A DNA stretch of 46,838 nucleotides. Source: CAYJAZ01 sp964368455 (GTDB lineage Bacteria; Desulfobacterota; Desulfovibrionia; Desulfovibrionales; Desulfovibrionaceae). Every line of letters starts with the position of its first letter. Position 1 is the stretch's first letter. Under the pieces are notes generated by a model. That model was not told the origin of the DNA. It ran no database searches and was given only the letters and a program-made list of their open reading frames with translations. Shown one piece after another: positions 24,725 through 33,584 of this stretch. Position numbers and translations under genes: made by a program. Where the stretch lies: the NCBI GenBank assembly GCA_964368455.1, contig CAYJAZ010000022.1, forward strand, positions 1 through 46,838. The letters run 5' to 3'.

Positions 24725-24888
24725 AGCGAAACAGTATTTAATGTTTTGCTGCGAAGCAGCAAAACTTTAAAACTTTTTCGCAAATAAAAAAAATAACTAT
24801 TCTTCTTTAGCTAAATTCTTCCGCATTCACCTTGCATATTGGGGTTTCCAAAGGGTTTCAAACCCTTTGGCCGTCGGAGACAAAAAAA
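24725..24888 (-). repeat. Composite hairpin repeat C, copy 4 (inverted)
   Basis: Read on the - strand it matches copy 1 at most positions over about 165 bases. It has CCGACGG, the 23-base CCAAAGG/CCTTTGG palindrome (24848-24870), ATGCAAGGTGAATGCG, CTAAAGAAGAATAGTT, GCGAAAAAGTTTTAA, the second hairpin GTTTTGCTGC/GCAGCAAAAC (24743-24765) and TTAAATACTGTTTCGC. It begins at the base next to the stop codon of the - strand ABC gene. With the A and B copies and the structured element it accounts for most of the gene-free stretch 24061-24888. Confidence 0.85.
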
Positions 24889-26382
24889 CTAATTTTTTAC
24901 ATCACTTACAACAAATAATTGCCCATTATCGATTCTTGCTCTCTTATTGCAAAAAGCTGGAAAATCATTTTCATAATGTGAAACAAAGAGCATTTGAACA
25001 TTTTTCTCTCTTAATATTTCCAGACATTCTGTGAGTTGTGCTCTAGCAAAAATATCCAATCCAGAATATGCTTCGTCAAATAAAAGCATATCTGGCTGTG
25101 TTATCATTGCTCTTGCAAGCAATGATTTTCGCATTTGGCCTGTTGAAAGACTTGAAATTTTTCTATTGATAAAAGATTGCAAATTGAGGAACTTAGCCCA
25201 TTCTAATGCTTTATCTTTTTCTTCTTCGCTGTATATTCTGTACACGCCTACAACATTATCAAAACCAGATAAGATGAGCTCAAAAGCTGTCACATCGTAG
25301 GAATAAAGAGCTTGCTGCCTGTCTGAAAGCAAGAATATACTTGATCGAATTTCTTTGAGTAAAGTTGATTCTTTATTAAATTTAGGCAAAAACCTTTGTA
25401 TACTACCACCAAGAGCTACATTTTCATCGCCTGCAAGCATTCTAAGAAAGGTAGATTTTCCTGCTCCATTTGATCCTACTATTTTCCAATAATCATTTTG
25501 TAACCAGTTGAAATTAATTTGATTTAAAATCTTTCTTCTTTCGATATAAACATCTGCATTTTCAATCTTTATCAAAGATTTCTTGTCGATTATAGCTGGT
25601 AAATCTAAATTTTTTTCACAAAGTGCAAGAAATTCTTCCCCTGCCATAAGAGCTATTTTGGCTACATATTTTTCTTTATCTTTGTGTAGAAGACCTTGTT
25701 CTAGATAAAATTTATTTTGCACAAAATCTGGCAAAGACTCTTCTCTGTGAGTAGTGAAGAGAAAAGTAGTTTTTTCTTTTGCTTTTTCAATTACTTGGAG
25801 AACAAGACCTCTTGAAGCTTCGTCTAATCCGTCCATAAATTCATCAAGTAAGACAATTTCTGGTTCTGCTATTAATGCTCTGGCAAGAAGCAATATGCGT
25901 AATTGCCCTTGCGAAAGATAGGTGATTAATTCTGACAAAAGTGGAAAGATATTTAATTCTCTGGCAAGCTCGTAAACTCTTTTTTCTTTTTCATGTCCTA
26001 ATTCTTCATAGATGAGTATATTATTTGTATAGCCAGACAATACAAGCTCAAAACCATTGATATTTCTTGCTTGCTGCATGTATTTTTCTTGCTGGGCAGC
26101 TGAAACCAAAGTTGTCATTTTTCTTGCTACAAGGCGAGAATCGTCATTTTCATCACTTGCATTCGCATGCCAAAAAATCTTGCCTGAATCTTGCCACGCT
26201 TCGCCACAAATCAACTTTAAAAGACTTGATTTGCCTGCACCATTTGCACCCATAATAGCAGTATGAACATGTTTTTCTAGTATAAAGTCAAGACCTTGCT
26301 CATTATTTCCAAGCACGGAATTTCTTTCTTTATCTAAATAATAGGAAAGACGAACATTTTGTATATCAAGAAGTTTTGCCAT
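24889..26382 (-). CDS. Dual ABC ATPase, ModF-like
   Basis: The 497-residue protein is two fused ABC ATPase domains without membrane segments. Domain 1 has Walker A GANGAGKSS (about 46-54), signature LSQGQLRILLLARAL and Walker B EIVLLDEFMDGLD. Domain 2 has GSNGAGKST (about 305-313), LSTGQMRKSLLARAM and DMLLFDEAYSGLD. The arrangement and spacing resemble ModF/PhrA, a soluble protein linked to molybdate, whose role is unclear. No permease or binding-protein gene is adjacent, so transport is not supported by context. It is last in the - strand run behind fliW, with 94 bases to the next gene upstream. Confidence 0.8.
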   Translation of the reverse strand: MAKLLDIQNVRLSYYLDKERNSVLGNNEQGLDFILEKHVHTAIMGANGAGKSSLLKLICGEAWQDSGKIFWHANASDENDDSRLVARKMTTLVSAAQQEKYMQQARNINGFELVLSGYTNNILIYEELGHEKEKRVYELARELNIFPLLSELITYLSQGQLRILLLARALIAEPEIVLLDEFMDGLDEASRGLVLQVIEKAKEKTTFLFTTHREESLPDFVQNKFYLEQGLLHKDKEKYVAKIALMAGEEFLALCEKNLDLPAIIDKKSLIKIENADVYIERRKILNQINFNWLQNDYWKIVGSNGAGKSTFLRMLAGDENVALGGSIQRFLPKFNKESTLLKEIRSSIFLLSDRQQALYSYDVTAFELILSGFDNVVGVYRIYSEEEKDKALEWAKFLNLQSFINRKISSLSTGQMRKSLLARAMITQPDMLLFDEAYSGLDIFARAQLTECLEILREKNVQMLFVSHYENDFPAFCNKRARIDNGQLFVVSDVKN

Positions 26383-26476
26383 TGTATAACTGCCTTTGAT
26401 TAAATTACTATTTCAATTTATTATTTTAATTTTTACAAGAACATTATCAAAATTATAAATAGAAAATAAAAGATAT

Positions 26477-26917
26477 TTATTTAGATTTTTTATTATAAAA
26501 AATATTTGATAAGGGTGCTATAAAAAGTTGCGTTCCCAAACCAATAAACCATGCTAAGGCTGGTAATTTTAAATAGACTAGTGCAATAAAAGAAAGTCCT
26601 ACGATCACAACAAGTCTGACAAGCCAGAGCAAAAGAGTTGTGAAGGAGATTTTTGCTGCACCGCCTACAGGAAAATTCTGCACAATATGTTTTGACATAG
26701 AAGCAAAATTCCAAAAAGCGAGCAAGGCAGCAAGAGAAAAAGAAAGTGGAACAAGAGTTAAAGGCAAGGCTAAAAGAGCGAAAAGAAGTACAAATACATT
26801 AAAAAGAAAAAGACTGCGTACAATGATACGCACTCTTTCTAATCTATATCCATGTTGCCATAGATAGGAATCTACTTTATGAATGAGAGCCGCCAAAGGG
26901 CTTTTATTTGTTGACAT
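26477..26917 (-). CDS. Small integral membrane protein, possibly AtpI-like
   Basis: The 146-residue protein has a short polar N-terminus. Four hydrophobic stretches follow, at about residues 34-52, 53-72, 90-107 and 108-135, the first two nearly continuous. The size and helix pattern recall the ATP-synthase subunit I (AtpI) family, but I see no diagnostic motif and no ATP synthase genes are nearby. It begins 3 bases after the fliW stop, so it is cotranscribed with fliW and csrA. Confidence 0.6.
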   Translation of the reverse strand: MSTNKSPLAALIHKVDSYLWQHGYRLERVRIIVRSLFLFNVFVLLFALLALPLTLVPLSFSLAALLAFWNFASMSKHIVQNFPVGGAAKISFTTLLLWLVRLVVIVGLSFIALVYLKLPALAWFIGLGTQLFIAPLSNIFYNKKSK

Positions 26918-26920
26918 TTT

Positions 26921-27514
26921 TTATTTTTTTTCTTCTGTATTTTCCAAAACTTTTTCTATATTTTCAGCATTTTCAATTTTTTCATTATTGTCAATACTTT
27001 CATTTGCTGGCACTTCATTTATAGCATTATTTTCTTGATTTTCTTCTTGATTTTTTTCGTCATTATTTTTATTCATCAATTTTTCAAGCATAACATGCGA
27101 TGGTTGTGCATCTGATTGTGGAACTTGCAAACCTATTTTTCTATTGGCATTTATTAATATTGGCCCTGTAAGGTTTAGGCTTGTGAGATGTGGTTTTCCG
27201 TGTGGAATCGTTACTGTGACAAGAACAGTTGCGTCTGCGGCTGTTTCAAGGCAGAGTAATTTTTGCTCAGCATCGCCTACTTTGAGAGAATAGTCTGTCA
27301 AAAAGGAATAAGGATCAGCAACAAGCAAGCCTAAGCTTGGCTCACTCATGCTTTGTAAAATCAGCATTGGCGTATCTTCATTGATTTGCAGAAGAGTGAA
27401 TTCGTGCATACTTTCAAAACCTATAATCCCTTTAGGAAAATAGATTATTTTTGATTCATCAATGCTTTGTTCACCAAGCCTTGTTTGGATAACTATTTTT
27501 TCTTGTCTTGCCAT
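26921..27514 (-). CDS. fliW: Flagellar assembly factor FliW
   Basis: FliW binds CsrA and flagellin and so links flagellin level to flagellin translation. The FliW fold covers residues about 1-145, with IYFPKGIIGFESMHEFTLLQI, LGLLVADPYSF and GKPHLTSLNLTGPILIN. The last about 50 residues are a low-complexity Asn/Glu-rich acidic tail beyond the usual FliW length. Its start overlaps the csrA 3' end by 22 bases, a typical csrA-fliW pairing that suggests translational coupling. Confidence 0.95.
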   Translation of the reverse strand: MARQEKIVIQTRLGEQSIDESKIIYFPKGIIGFESMHEFTLLQINEDTPMLILQSMSEPSLGLLVADPYSFLTDYSLKVGDAEQKLLCLETAADATVLVTVTIPHGKPHLTSLNLTGPILINANRKIGLQVPQSDAQPSHVMLEKLMNKNNDEKNQEENQENNAINEVPANESIDNNEKIENAENIEKVLENTEEKK

Positions 27515-27729
27515 AACATTGCCGCCACAAAAAGGTCTTCATTACTGTTTTTCAGTGCCATTTTATTTTCTTCGATAACACGTCTATACACTTCTTCTCT
27601 ATACACAACCATATCATCAGGCACAGTCAAGCCAATTTTCACTTGCTTTGACTGCACGCTAAGAACAGTTATTCGTATATCATCGCCTACGTAGAGGCTT
27701 TCGCCAATACGGCGTGTGAGAATAAGCAT
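27493..27729 (-). CDS. csrA: Carbon storage regulator CsrA
   Basis: CsrA is an RNA-binding dimer that blocks ribosome sites containing GGA, mainly of flagellin and carbon-storage genes. The 78-residue protein starts MLILTRRIGESLYVGDDIRITVL, has VKIGLTVPDDMVVYREEVYRRI-type RNA-binding residues, and ends in a short lysine-rich tail. It is placed after flgL (100-base gap) and overlaps fliW. Because CsrA regulates glycogen in other bacteria, the glycogen cluster in the same window is a plausible target; that is inference. Confidence 0.97.
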   Translation of the reverse strand: MLILTRRIGESLYVGDDIRITVLSVQSKQVKIGLTVPDDMVVYREEVYRRVIEENKMALKNSNEDLFVAAMLWQDKKK

Positions 27730-27829
27730 AAATTACTTCCAATCCATTTTTTCACCTTTCCGCCCAACAAGAAAGAAAGGTAGCTTCAATAAATAGTATA
27801 TCTTGGCTATGAAAATGAGTATATATTGA

Positions 27830-29428
27830 CTATAGGAAGTTTGTCAAATTCAAATTCATAATCATTGAAGAAGATTGCAGAACTGATTGATATGCCATTT
27901 GCTGCATAGTGAGTTCGTTGACAAGTTCTGTTACGTCAACATCTTCAAGATATGATTTTCTTTCAACAAGATCTAATTCTTCGTAAGTAAGCATCATTTT
28001 AGTGGATTCTAAATGCGTTTTCTTTCCGCCTATGCTTGCTTGTTGTGTGAGTAAACCTTCTAAGGATTCGTCTATTTCTTCTAAGGCACGAGCTGCACCT
28101 TCTTGGTTATTTGTTTCTAAAGCACCGATAAGTCTGCCTAATGTTTCAAAAATATTTTGCCCATCGCCCTCGTAAGCAGCAACTTGCACACTTGTTCCTT
28201 GCGGAGTATAGACGCCACCAAATATATCTTTGCCTACATTATTCACTGTGATATAGCTGTCTTGAGCAGCTTCATAGTCAAGATTTGTTCTTTGCGGTTG
28301 TATACTAAATTGCGTATCTGCAACGATGATATTATTAGGATCTGTTTGATCGCCCTCTATATCAAAGAAACCACCAGGAACAGGTAAACGAAGTAAGGCT
28401 TCGCCAGTATTTGAATCAATTCTTGAATCCACTGATTCAGTGATCCAAGATTGGCCGCCGTCTGTACTGTAAGAATAACTCACAGTTTGCGGAGTTTCTG
28501 ATAAATTCACATGATCATTAAGACGCACTTGAACATTTGACTCAAAATAGCCATTACCAGTTAAATCTATTGTAGCGGGAGAATTACCATATACAGTCAC
28601 TTCAGGCGGAACAGAATTATCGTAGGCAAGATATTCAGCCGCTGGTCTGACTGTGAAAGAAGTTCCATTGTCTTCACTAAAAGGGATATCAGGATCATAG
28701 GCTGTTATTGTTCTTGGAGGAACGATATCAATAATGCCTATTTCCGTGTCAGCAACCATCATTACTTCATCACGGGGGATTCCAGCCGCAGCATCACCAC
28801 CAAAAACAGAACCAGTTTGCCATGTTTCGCCACCGTCTTCTGTATAGTTGTAATTCAAGGTTTCGCCATCAGCAGGAGGAAGAGTTCCGTCGTTTTCAAA
28901 ACGTATAAGTATGGAGGATTTCGCTTCGCCCTCAACAGGGAATATCACTCCATCAAAAGCAGGATCCACTGTGCTCACGCCTAAGGTTTCTTCATAAGGA
29001 GGAGCGTCTATATTTTGACCAGCAAAGATAAAGCGTCCATTTTGTTCAGAATTTGCTAAAGTGATTAATCTTTCATACAATTCTCTTGCTTCGGCTGCAA
29101 TTTGTAATCTATTTTCATCGTCATACGTGCTTGTAGAGGCTTGTTCTGCTAATTCTTTAAAACGAATAAGAGTATTATCCACTTCGCTCAAAACACCAGA
29201 AGCCAAGTCTAACCAGCCAATACCTGTGTCTACGTTAGCAATATATTGTTCTGTAGTTTCAATGCTTATGCGATAATTAAGAATATGGGCAGAAGCCGAT
29301 GGATCATCGGAAGGAGCGTTTACCTTCTTCATTGTTGCTGACTGTAAGTTTAAGTCCATATAGTCAGAAAGATTATTATTAATATGCGATGTAAAATTCG
29401 AATACATCATTGTTTGGGTAACTCTCAT
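27830..29428 (-). CDS. flgL: Flagellar hook-associated protein 3 FlgL, long form
   Basis: FlgL forms the junction between hook and filament. The conserved terminal D0/D1 helices are clear: MRVTQTMMYSNFTSHINNNL at the start, and EDVDVTELVNELTMQQMAYQSVLQSSSMI near the end. At 532 residues it is about 200 longer than the basic form. The extra middle part (about residues 160-400) is beta-rich and holds two Asp-box-like motifs, TEDGGETW near 198 and STDGGQSW near 323, each followed by a VADT segment, which suggests a duplicated module. It lies 12 bases after flgK. Confidence 0.93.
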   Translation of the reverse strand: MRVTQTMMYSNFTSHINNNLSDYMDLNLQSATMKKVNAPSDDPSASAHILNYRISIETTEQYIANVDTGIGWLDLASGVLSEVDNTLIRFKELAEQASTSTYDDENRLQIAAEARELYERLITLANSEQNGRFIFAGQNIDAPPYEETLGVSTVDPAFDGVIFPVEGEAKSSILIRFENDGTLPPADGETLNYNYTEDGGETWQTGSVFGGDAAAGIPRDEVMMVADTEIGIIDIVPPRTITAYDPDIPFSEDNGTSFTVRPAAEYLAYDNSVPPEVTVYGNSPATIDLTGNGYFESNVQVRLNDHVNLSETPQTVSYSYSTDGGQSWITESVDSRIDSNTGEALLRLPVPGGFFDIEGDQTDPNNIIVADTQFSIQPQRTNLDYEAAQDSYITVNNVGKDIFGGVYTPQGTSVQVAAYEGDGQNIFETLGRLIGALETNNQEGAARALEEIDESLEGLLTQQASIGGKKTHLESTKMMLTYEELDLVERKSYLEDVDVTELVNELTMQQMAYQSVLQSSSMIMNLNLTNFL

Positions 29429-29440
29429 AATAACCCCCCT

Positions 29441-31489
29441 TTATTGTTTCAAGCCTAATACTGTCTGTAGCATTTCATCAGCAGTTGTGATGAGTTTTGC
29501 AGCAGCTGTATAGGAATGTTGAAACTTTATGATATTTGTCATTTCTTCATCAAGGCTTACACCAGAATTTGAAAGAATTTTATTGTATAAATCCGTAGCC
29601 ATAGCTGAATGGTATTCAGTATTGAAATTTGCATTGCTTGTTTCAGCACCAACTAAAGAAACAACACCAGAATAATAAGATGTGAGCGATTGACTTGTAT
29701 GCTCCCAAGCAGTATTAATCTGCACTTCTTCTGTTGCAAGCTTAGCAATGGCAAGTGCTATTGAGTTATCGCCCGCAGTAAGAACACCAGCTTCGTTTCT
29801 TTGGCCTGAATTGATCAAGGCAGGATTTGTGAGTAAAGGTTGACTGACAGCTATATCAGTAGCATCATGCCCAGTAAAGAATGTATTGATACCAAGCCCT
29901 GCTAAAAGGCCAGTTGAATCTTGTCCAAAAGAAAGATTTGTTCCATCTCTTGAAGTTATTTCTAGTCTACCATTGATAATTTGTGCGTTCACATCGCCAG
30001 CAAAAGTGCCATTAATAGCATTCTTAACATCGTCTAAAGAATGCTTGCTTGGATCAAAATTGTCTATGGCAGGTGTTGTTGGATCAAAGTCAATTGGTTC
30101 AGCTCTGAGCTCTTCACCATTAGCTTCATCATGCACATAGATTGTCATATTGCCTTCTTGCAATCTGTCATAGAAAAACATGCCAGCACCTGATTCACCA
30201 AGTGGAACAGTACTGTCTTTAATTTCTTCTGAACCATAATAAGAAGATTGTGGAAAAGTGCTTGCACCTTGTGAATAAATTGCATTCACTTCCCATATAA
30301 GCGAAGAACCTAATGCATCCATCTTATCAATATATTTACCGATATTATGATCACGTGTATTAAAATATGCTGTAAGACTACCGCCAGTAATTCTGCTTTG
30401 ATCGTCTGTACCATCGCCATAGATTTGCGGAGTAATGTTCACAGGATCACGAGTAGGCTCAACCCAATACAGTCCCGTTTTTGGAACAATAGTAATAGTG
30501 TCGCCTTGAATATAGTCGTCTTCTGTGAAAGTTATTTCTAAATCTTTAACCTTAATGCTTTCGCCTGGAGGCGGTGCAGAATAATATTCAGTTGTGCCAT
30601 CAGGATTTGTGAGCCAAGTTTTTCCGCCGTCTAAAGAAACACGGAATTGATTGCCCTCAGCAAATTCTAATGTGTATTCAAAGGCATCTGTTCCAGAAAC
30701 ATCAACCTTACCAGTATATCCTTTTAATTCGTATTCAATTTCAGGGCCTTGTAATTGTAATGAAAAAGTTGTTTCGCCTTGCACAAGTGGAAGTCCATTT
30801 TCTAAACGTACTGTAAAATCTTCTACAGTATCATCAACTTCAACATTGACTATTTCAGCAAGTTCACGCACCAACATATCTCTTTGATCTAACAAAGAAT
30901 TTGGCGAATTTCCAGGATAAGTGCTTTTTTCGATATCTATATTTAATTGAGCTATTGCTTCTGCTATTTGGTTTACTCTATCGACATCATTTGCAATATA
31001 AGCATCGATTTCTTTTTGGTATTCTTCTAAAGTTTCCTTTGTATCTTGAATAGTGCCTGTAAGAGCTTCAGCTTCTGTCAAAAGAGCTTGCTTTGTTGGA
31101 TGATCGTCTGGCAAAAGCGAAACTTGTTGCCACATATTAAAAAATTCACCCATAGAAGAGCTTATGCCTTCTCTATTAGCTTCGTTAAATATATTTTGCA
31201 CGCTATTTAAAATACCAGCTTGTGTTGTGTATCTTTGTTCTTGGGTATAGCGTTCTACATATGTATTTTCCAAAAGTCTATCAAATGCACGAGTGATTTC
31301 AGTAACGGTTGCACCCATACCCATTTGCCCAACACTTGAATCGTAAGGCGAAAAAGGAGTGAATACAGGAGTTTGAACTGAATAACCTTCTGTATTTACG
31401 TTATTGATATTATTACCAGTAACCTGCAAAGCAACTTGGTTTGCTATAAGGGCATGGTTACCAATATAAAGAACATTACTGACAGCCAT
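29441..31489 (-). CDS. flgK: Flagellar hook-associated protein 1 FlgK
   Basis: FlgK is the hook-proximal junction protein. The N-terminus has LYIGNHALIANQVALQVTGNNINNVNTEGYS, in the typical rod/hook-protein pattern, and the C-terminal helix is SLDEEMTNIIKFQHSYTAAAKLI. The 682-residue length is at the long end of the family. The middle holds one Asp-box-like motif, SLDGGKTW, near residue 288. The ATG overlaps the flgN stop (TAATG), so translation is probably coupled. Confidence 0.94.
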   Translation of the reverse strand: MAVSNVLYIGNHALIANQVALQVTGNNINNVNTEGYSVQTPVFTPFSPYDSSVGQMGMGATVTEITRAFDRLLENTYVERYTQEQRYTTQAGILNSVQNIFNEANREGISSSMGEFFNMWQQVSLLPDDHPTKQALLTEAEALTGTIQDTKETLEEYQKEIDAYIANDVDRVNQIAEAIAQLNIDIEKSTYPGNSPNSLLDQRDMLVRELAEIVNVEVDDTVEDFTVRLENGLPLVQGETTFSLQLQGPEIEYELKGYTGKVDVSGTDAFEYTLEFAEGNQFRVSLDGGKTWLTNPDGTTEYYSAPPPGESIKVKDLEITFTEDDYIQGDTITIVPKTGLYWVEPTRDPVNITPQIYGDGTDDQSRITGGSLTAYFNTRDHNIGKYIDKMDALGSSLIWEVNAIYSQGASTFPQSSYYGSEEIKDSTVPLGESGAGMFFYDRLQEGNMTIYVHDEANGEELRAEPIDFDPTTPAIDNFDPSKHSLDDVKNAINGTFAGDVNAQIINGRLEITSRDGTNLSFGQDSTGLLAGLGINTFFTGHDATDIAVSQPLLTNPALINSGQRNEAGVLTAGDNSIALAIAKLATEEVQINTAWEHTSQSLTSYYSGVVSLVGAETSNANFNTEYHSAMATDLYNKILSNSGVSLDEEMTNIIKFQHSYTAAAKLITTADEMLQTVLGLKQ

Positions 31490-31956
31490 TATAACCTCCC
31501 AGAAATAAGAACAGCATCAGGCCTTGTATTATTTGTGTAAGCACCTTTTTTGCCATAGGTGACTTGCTTTTTAGGGCTCACAATCTTTGTCATTTCCTTG
31601 ATGAGGTATTCGCCTTGCTTTACAAGTGCAAGAGAAATTTCTGTATTAACAGTTGCTTGACGTGCACATTCTTGCTCACGCTTGTCTACTGTTTTATACA
31701 ATTCTTCTATTTCTTTTCTTTGGTCTTCAGGAAGCATTTGTGCAAAATCTAAAACTTTTCCACCGCCAAGGCTAGCTATCACTTGCTCTTTTTCATCAGC
31801 AATTTGACGTAAAAGACCATGTATAGAAAATTCAATGCCTGTAATTTTGTCAACTTCATTCGCGATTAGACAGGAAAATTCTTCCTGCATTAATGACTTT
31901 AATAGTTCTAATGCTTTAATTTGACGGCTTAAACTTCCGCTGATCTTTGTAAACAT
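31489..31956 (-). CDS. flgN: FlgN-type flagellar chaperone
   Basis: FlgN-type proteins are cytoplasmic chaperones that hold FlgK and FlgL before export. The 155-residue protein is nearly all helical, with heptad-like hydrophobic residues through about 5-125 and a short basic tail. The family is poorly conserved in sequence, so the call rests on size, helical pattern and position directly before flgK. It shares one base with the flgK ATG. Confidence 0.8.
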   Translation of the reverse strand: MFTKISGSLSRQIKALELLKSLMQEEFSCLIANEVDKITGIEFSIHGLLRQIADEKEQVIASLGGGKVLDFAQMLPEDQRKEIEELYKTVDKREQECARQATVNTEISLALVKQGEYLIKEMTKIVSPKKQVTYGKKGAYTNNTRPDAVLISGRL

Positions 31957-31999
31957 AAGCTACCCCTTTTCCGATGGATTATGGATTTTTCTTTAAATA

Positions 32000-33583
32000 T
32001 TAAGATAAATCCATGATTCCTTTATTTAAAATTGTTTCAGGATTGATAGGCATATCTTCTTTTCTTATTTCAAAGTGAAGATGATTTCCTACTGTTCTTC
32101 CTGTTGAACCTATTCTTGCAATTTCCGTGCCTTTTTCAACAAAGTCACCTTCTTTGACGCTCAATTCAGAATTATGTCCATAAACACTTGTCAAACCATT
32201 TGCATGTTCAACAATAAGCATATTACCTAATTCTTCATCAAAACCAGCAAAGGAAACTATGCCAGCATCAGCAGCTTTCACTTGTGAGCCATAATCTGCG
32301 GCAATATCAATGCCATTATGCCAAGATCTTTTTCCATTCACAGGATCAAGACGCCAACCAAAACCAGAAGTCATCTTGCCATCAACTGGATTTATAAAGT
32401 CTGTATTCGAGGCTCTATAGCCAAGTTCTGTCGTGCCTTTTATTGTATGCGGTCTTTGTAAGTCAGGGCCACCAGCAAGAGTTGGCTGTAATTGTGCTTG
32501 GCTCTGTGCATTGCTTGCAACTTGTCTTTCATCTACATAAGTATTTGTTTTTACATAACTTTGCTTAATGCCTGCAAGAATGTCATTTTCAAATCGAGCT
32601 GAAGATTTAGCTTCATTTGCATTTTGTGTATTATTTTGAAGAGTTAAAGGCGTAAACTGTGCTATTGTTTCTTCTTTTTCAATTATTTGAGCATTAGTGT
32701 TGAGCTCTTCAAATTCCATTGTTGGTAAGCCCTTGCTTTCTACTCTATGTATTTGTCCATTTTGAGCTGGGGCAGATTGCACAGAATTAGCTTGCATTTC
32801 ACTTGCTGATTTTTCAGCCGCCTTTCTGCTTACTTCTTCTGCTAATGCAGCAGCTTTAAGCTTTGCTTGCTGTTCATTGAGCATTTCTTGTACAAGTTTG
32901 TCACCCTTTCTTTTATTCTTTGGAAGATTTGTTTGATAGGTAATAGTTTGTACAATTGGCTCACTTTGCACTTTTTCTGCTTCTTTTGCTACTGCGTCAT
33001 TATTCTGACTTGCTACAGCTTGATTTTGAAGCACAGCATTTTCATTAGGTATTTCTTCGTACATGCTAGAATCCATAAGAGGATTTCTTGCTTGTGCATT
33101 CTTATGCATAGCGGCCATTTCTTTAGCTTTAGTATACTCTTCCTTTGCTTTGTCTATATCTGGTAAGATCTGTGCTGGCGAAACTTTTAGCCCTTCAGTT
33201 CTTGCTTGGCTTGCCTTGCTCGCACTTGCTGCATCAGATGTATTTCTAGACATTTGTTCCATCATCATATCAGTAAGGCCAATACCGCCTGCATTTGTCA
33301 TACTTTTTGAAAGCTCTTGATCATACATGCCTTGCCAAAACTTCTCGTCCTTAGAGGTCATAAGGCCTTCTTTTGGCAATGTATCACGCATTTGTTCCCA
33401 CATTTTTTGTATAAAGATAGATTCAAAGCCCTGACAAGCTTCTTTTAATTTTTCATTTTCTACTTGTTCAGCACTTTTTGAATTGCCTAATCTTTCAATA
33501 GTTCTTTTTTGATTATTTAAATTGCTTTCTGACACATTTGCCATAGCTGATTGCATGGTATATTCGTTAGTAATAGCTGACAT
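32000..33583 (-). CDS. flgJ: FlgJ rod-cap domain fused to an M23 peptidase domain
   Basis: The N-terminal about 110 residues are the FlgJ rod-binding domain (ACQGFESIFIQKMWEQMR and FWQGMYDQELSKSM). The C-terminal about 130 residues (about 395-520) are an M23/LytM endopeptidase domain with the zinc-site residues of HNGIDIAAD and HLHFEIR, and GSTGRTVGNH before it. They are joined by about 270 residues of Ala/Gln/Asn-rich low-complexity linker. The enzyme would cut peptidoglycan cross-links so the rod can pass, in place of the glucosaminidase domain of enterobacterial FlgJ. Its GGAGGT ribosome site lies inside the flgI end, with 1 base between stop and start. Confidence 0.93.
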   Translation of the reverse strand: MSAITNEYTMQSAMANVSESNLNNQKRTIERLGNSKSAEQVENEKLKEACQGFESIFIQKMWEQMRDTLPKEGLMTSKDEKFWQGMYDQELSKSMTNAGGIGLTDMMMEQMSRNTSDAASASKASQARTEGLKVSPAQILPDIDKAKEEYTKAKEMAAMHKNAQARNPLMDSSMYEEIPNENAVLQNQAVASQNNDAVAKEAEKVQSEPIVQTITYQTNLPKNKRKGDKLVQEMLNEQQAKLKAAALAEEVSRKAAEKSASEMQANSVQSAPAQNGQIHRVESKGLPTMEFEELNTNAQIIEKEETIAQFTPLTLQNNTQNANEAKSSARFENDILAGIKQSYVKTNTYVDERQVASNAQSQAQLQPTLAGGPDLQRPHTIKGTTELGYRASNTDFINPVDGKMTSGFGWRLDPVNGKRSWHNGIDIAADYGSQVKAADAGIVSFAGFDEELGNMLIVEHANGLTSVYGHNSELSVKEGDFVEKGTEIARIGSTGRTVGNHLHFEIRKEDMPINPETILNKGIMDLS

Positions 33584-33584
33584 A

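Noticed and set aside
9237..24888. Insertion sequence or transposon ends
   Set aside because: Repeats A, B and C have no transposase gene nearby and no clear target duplications, so I list them only as dispersed repeats.
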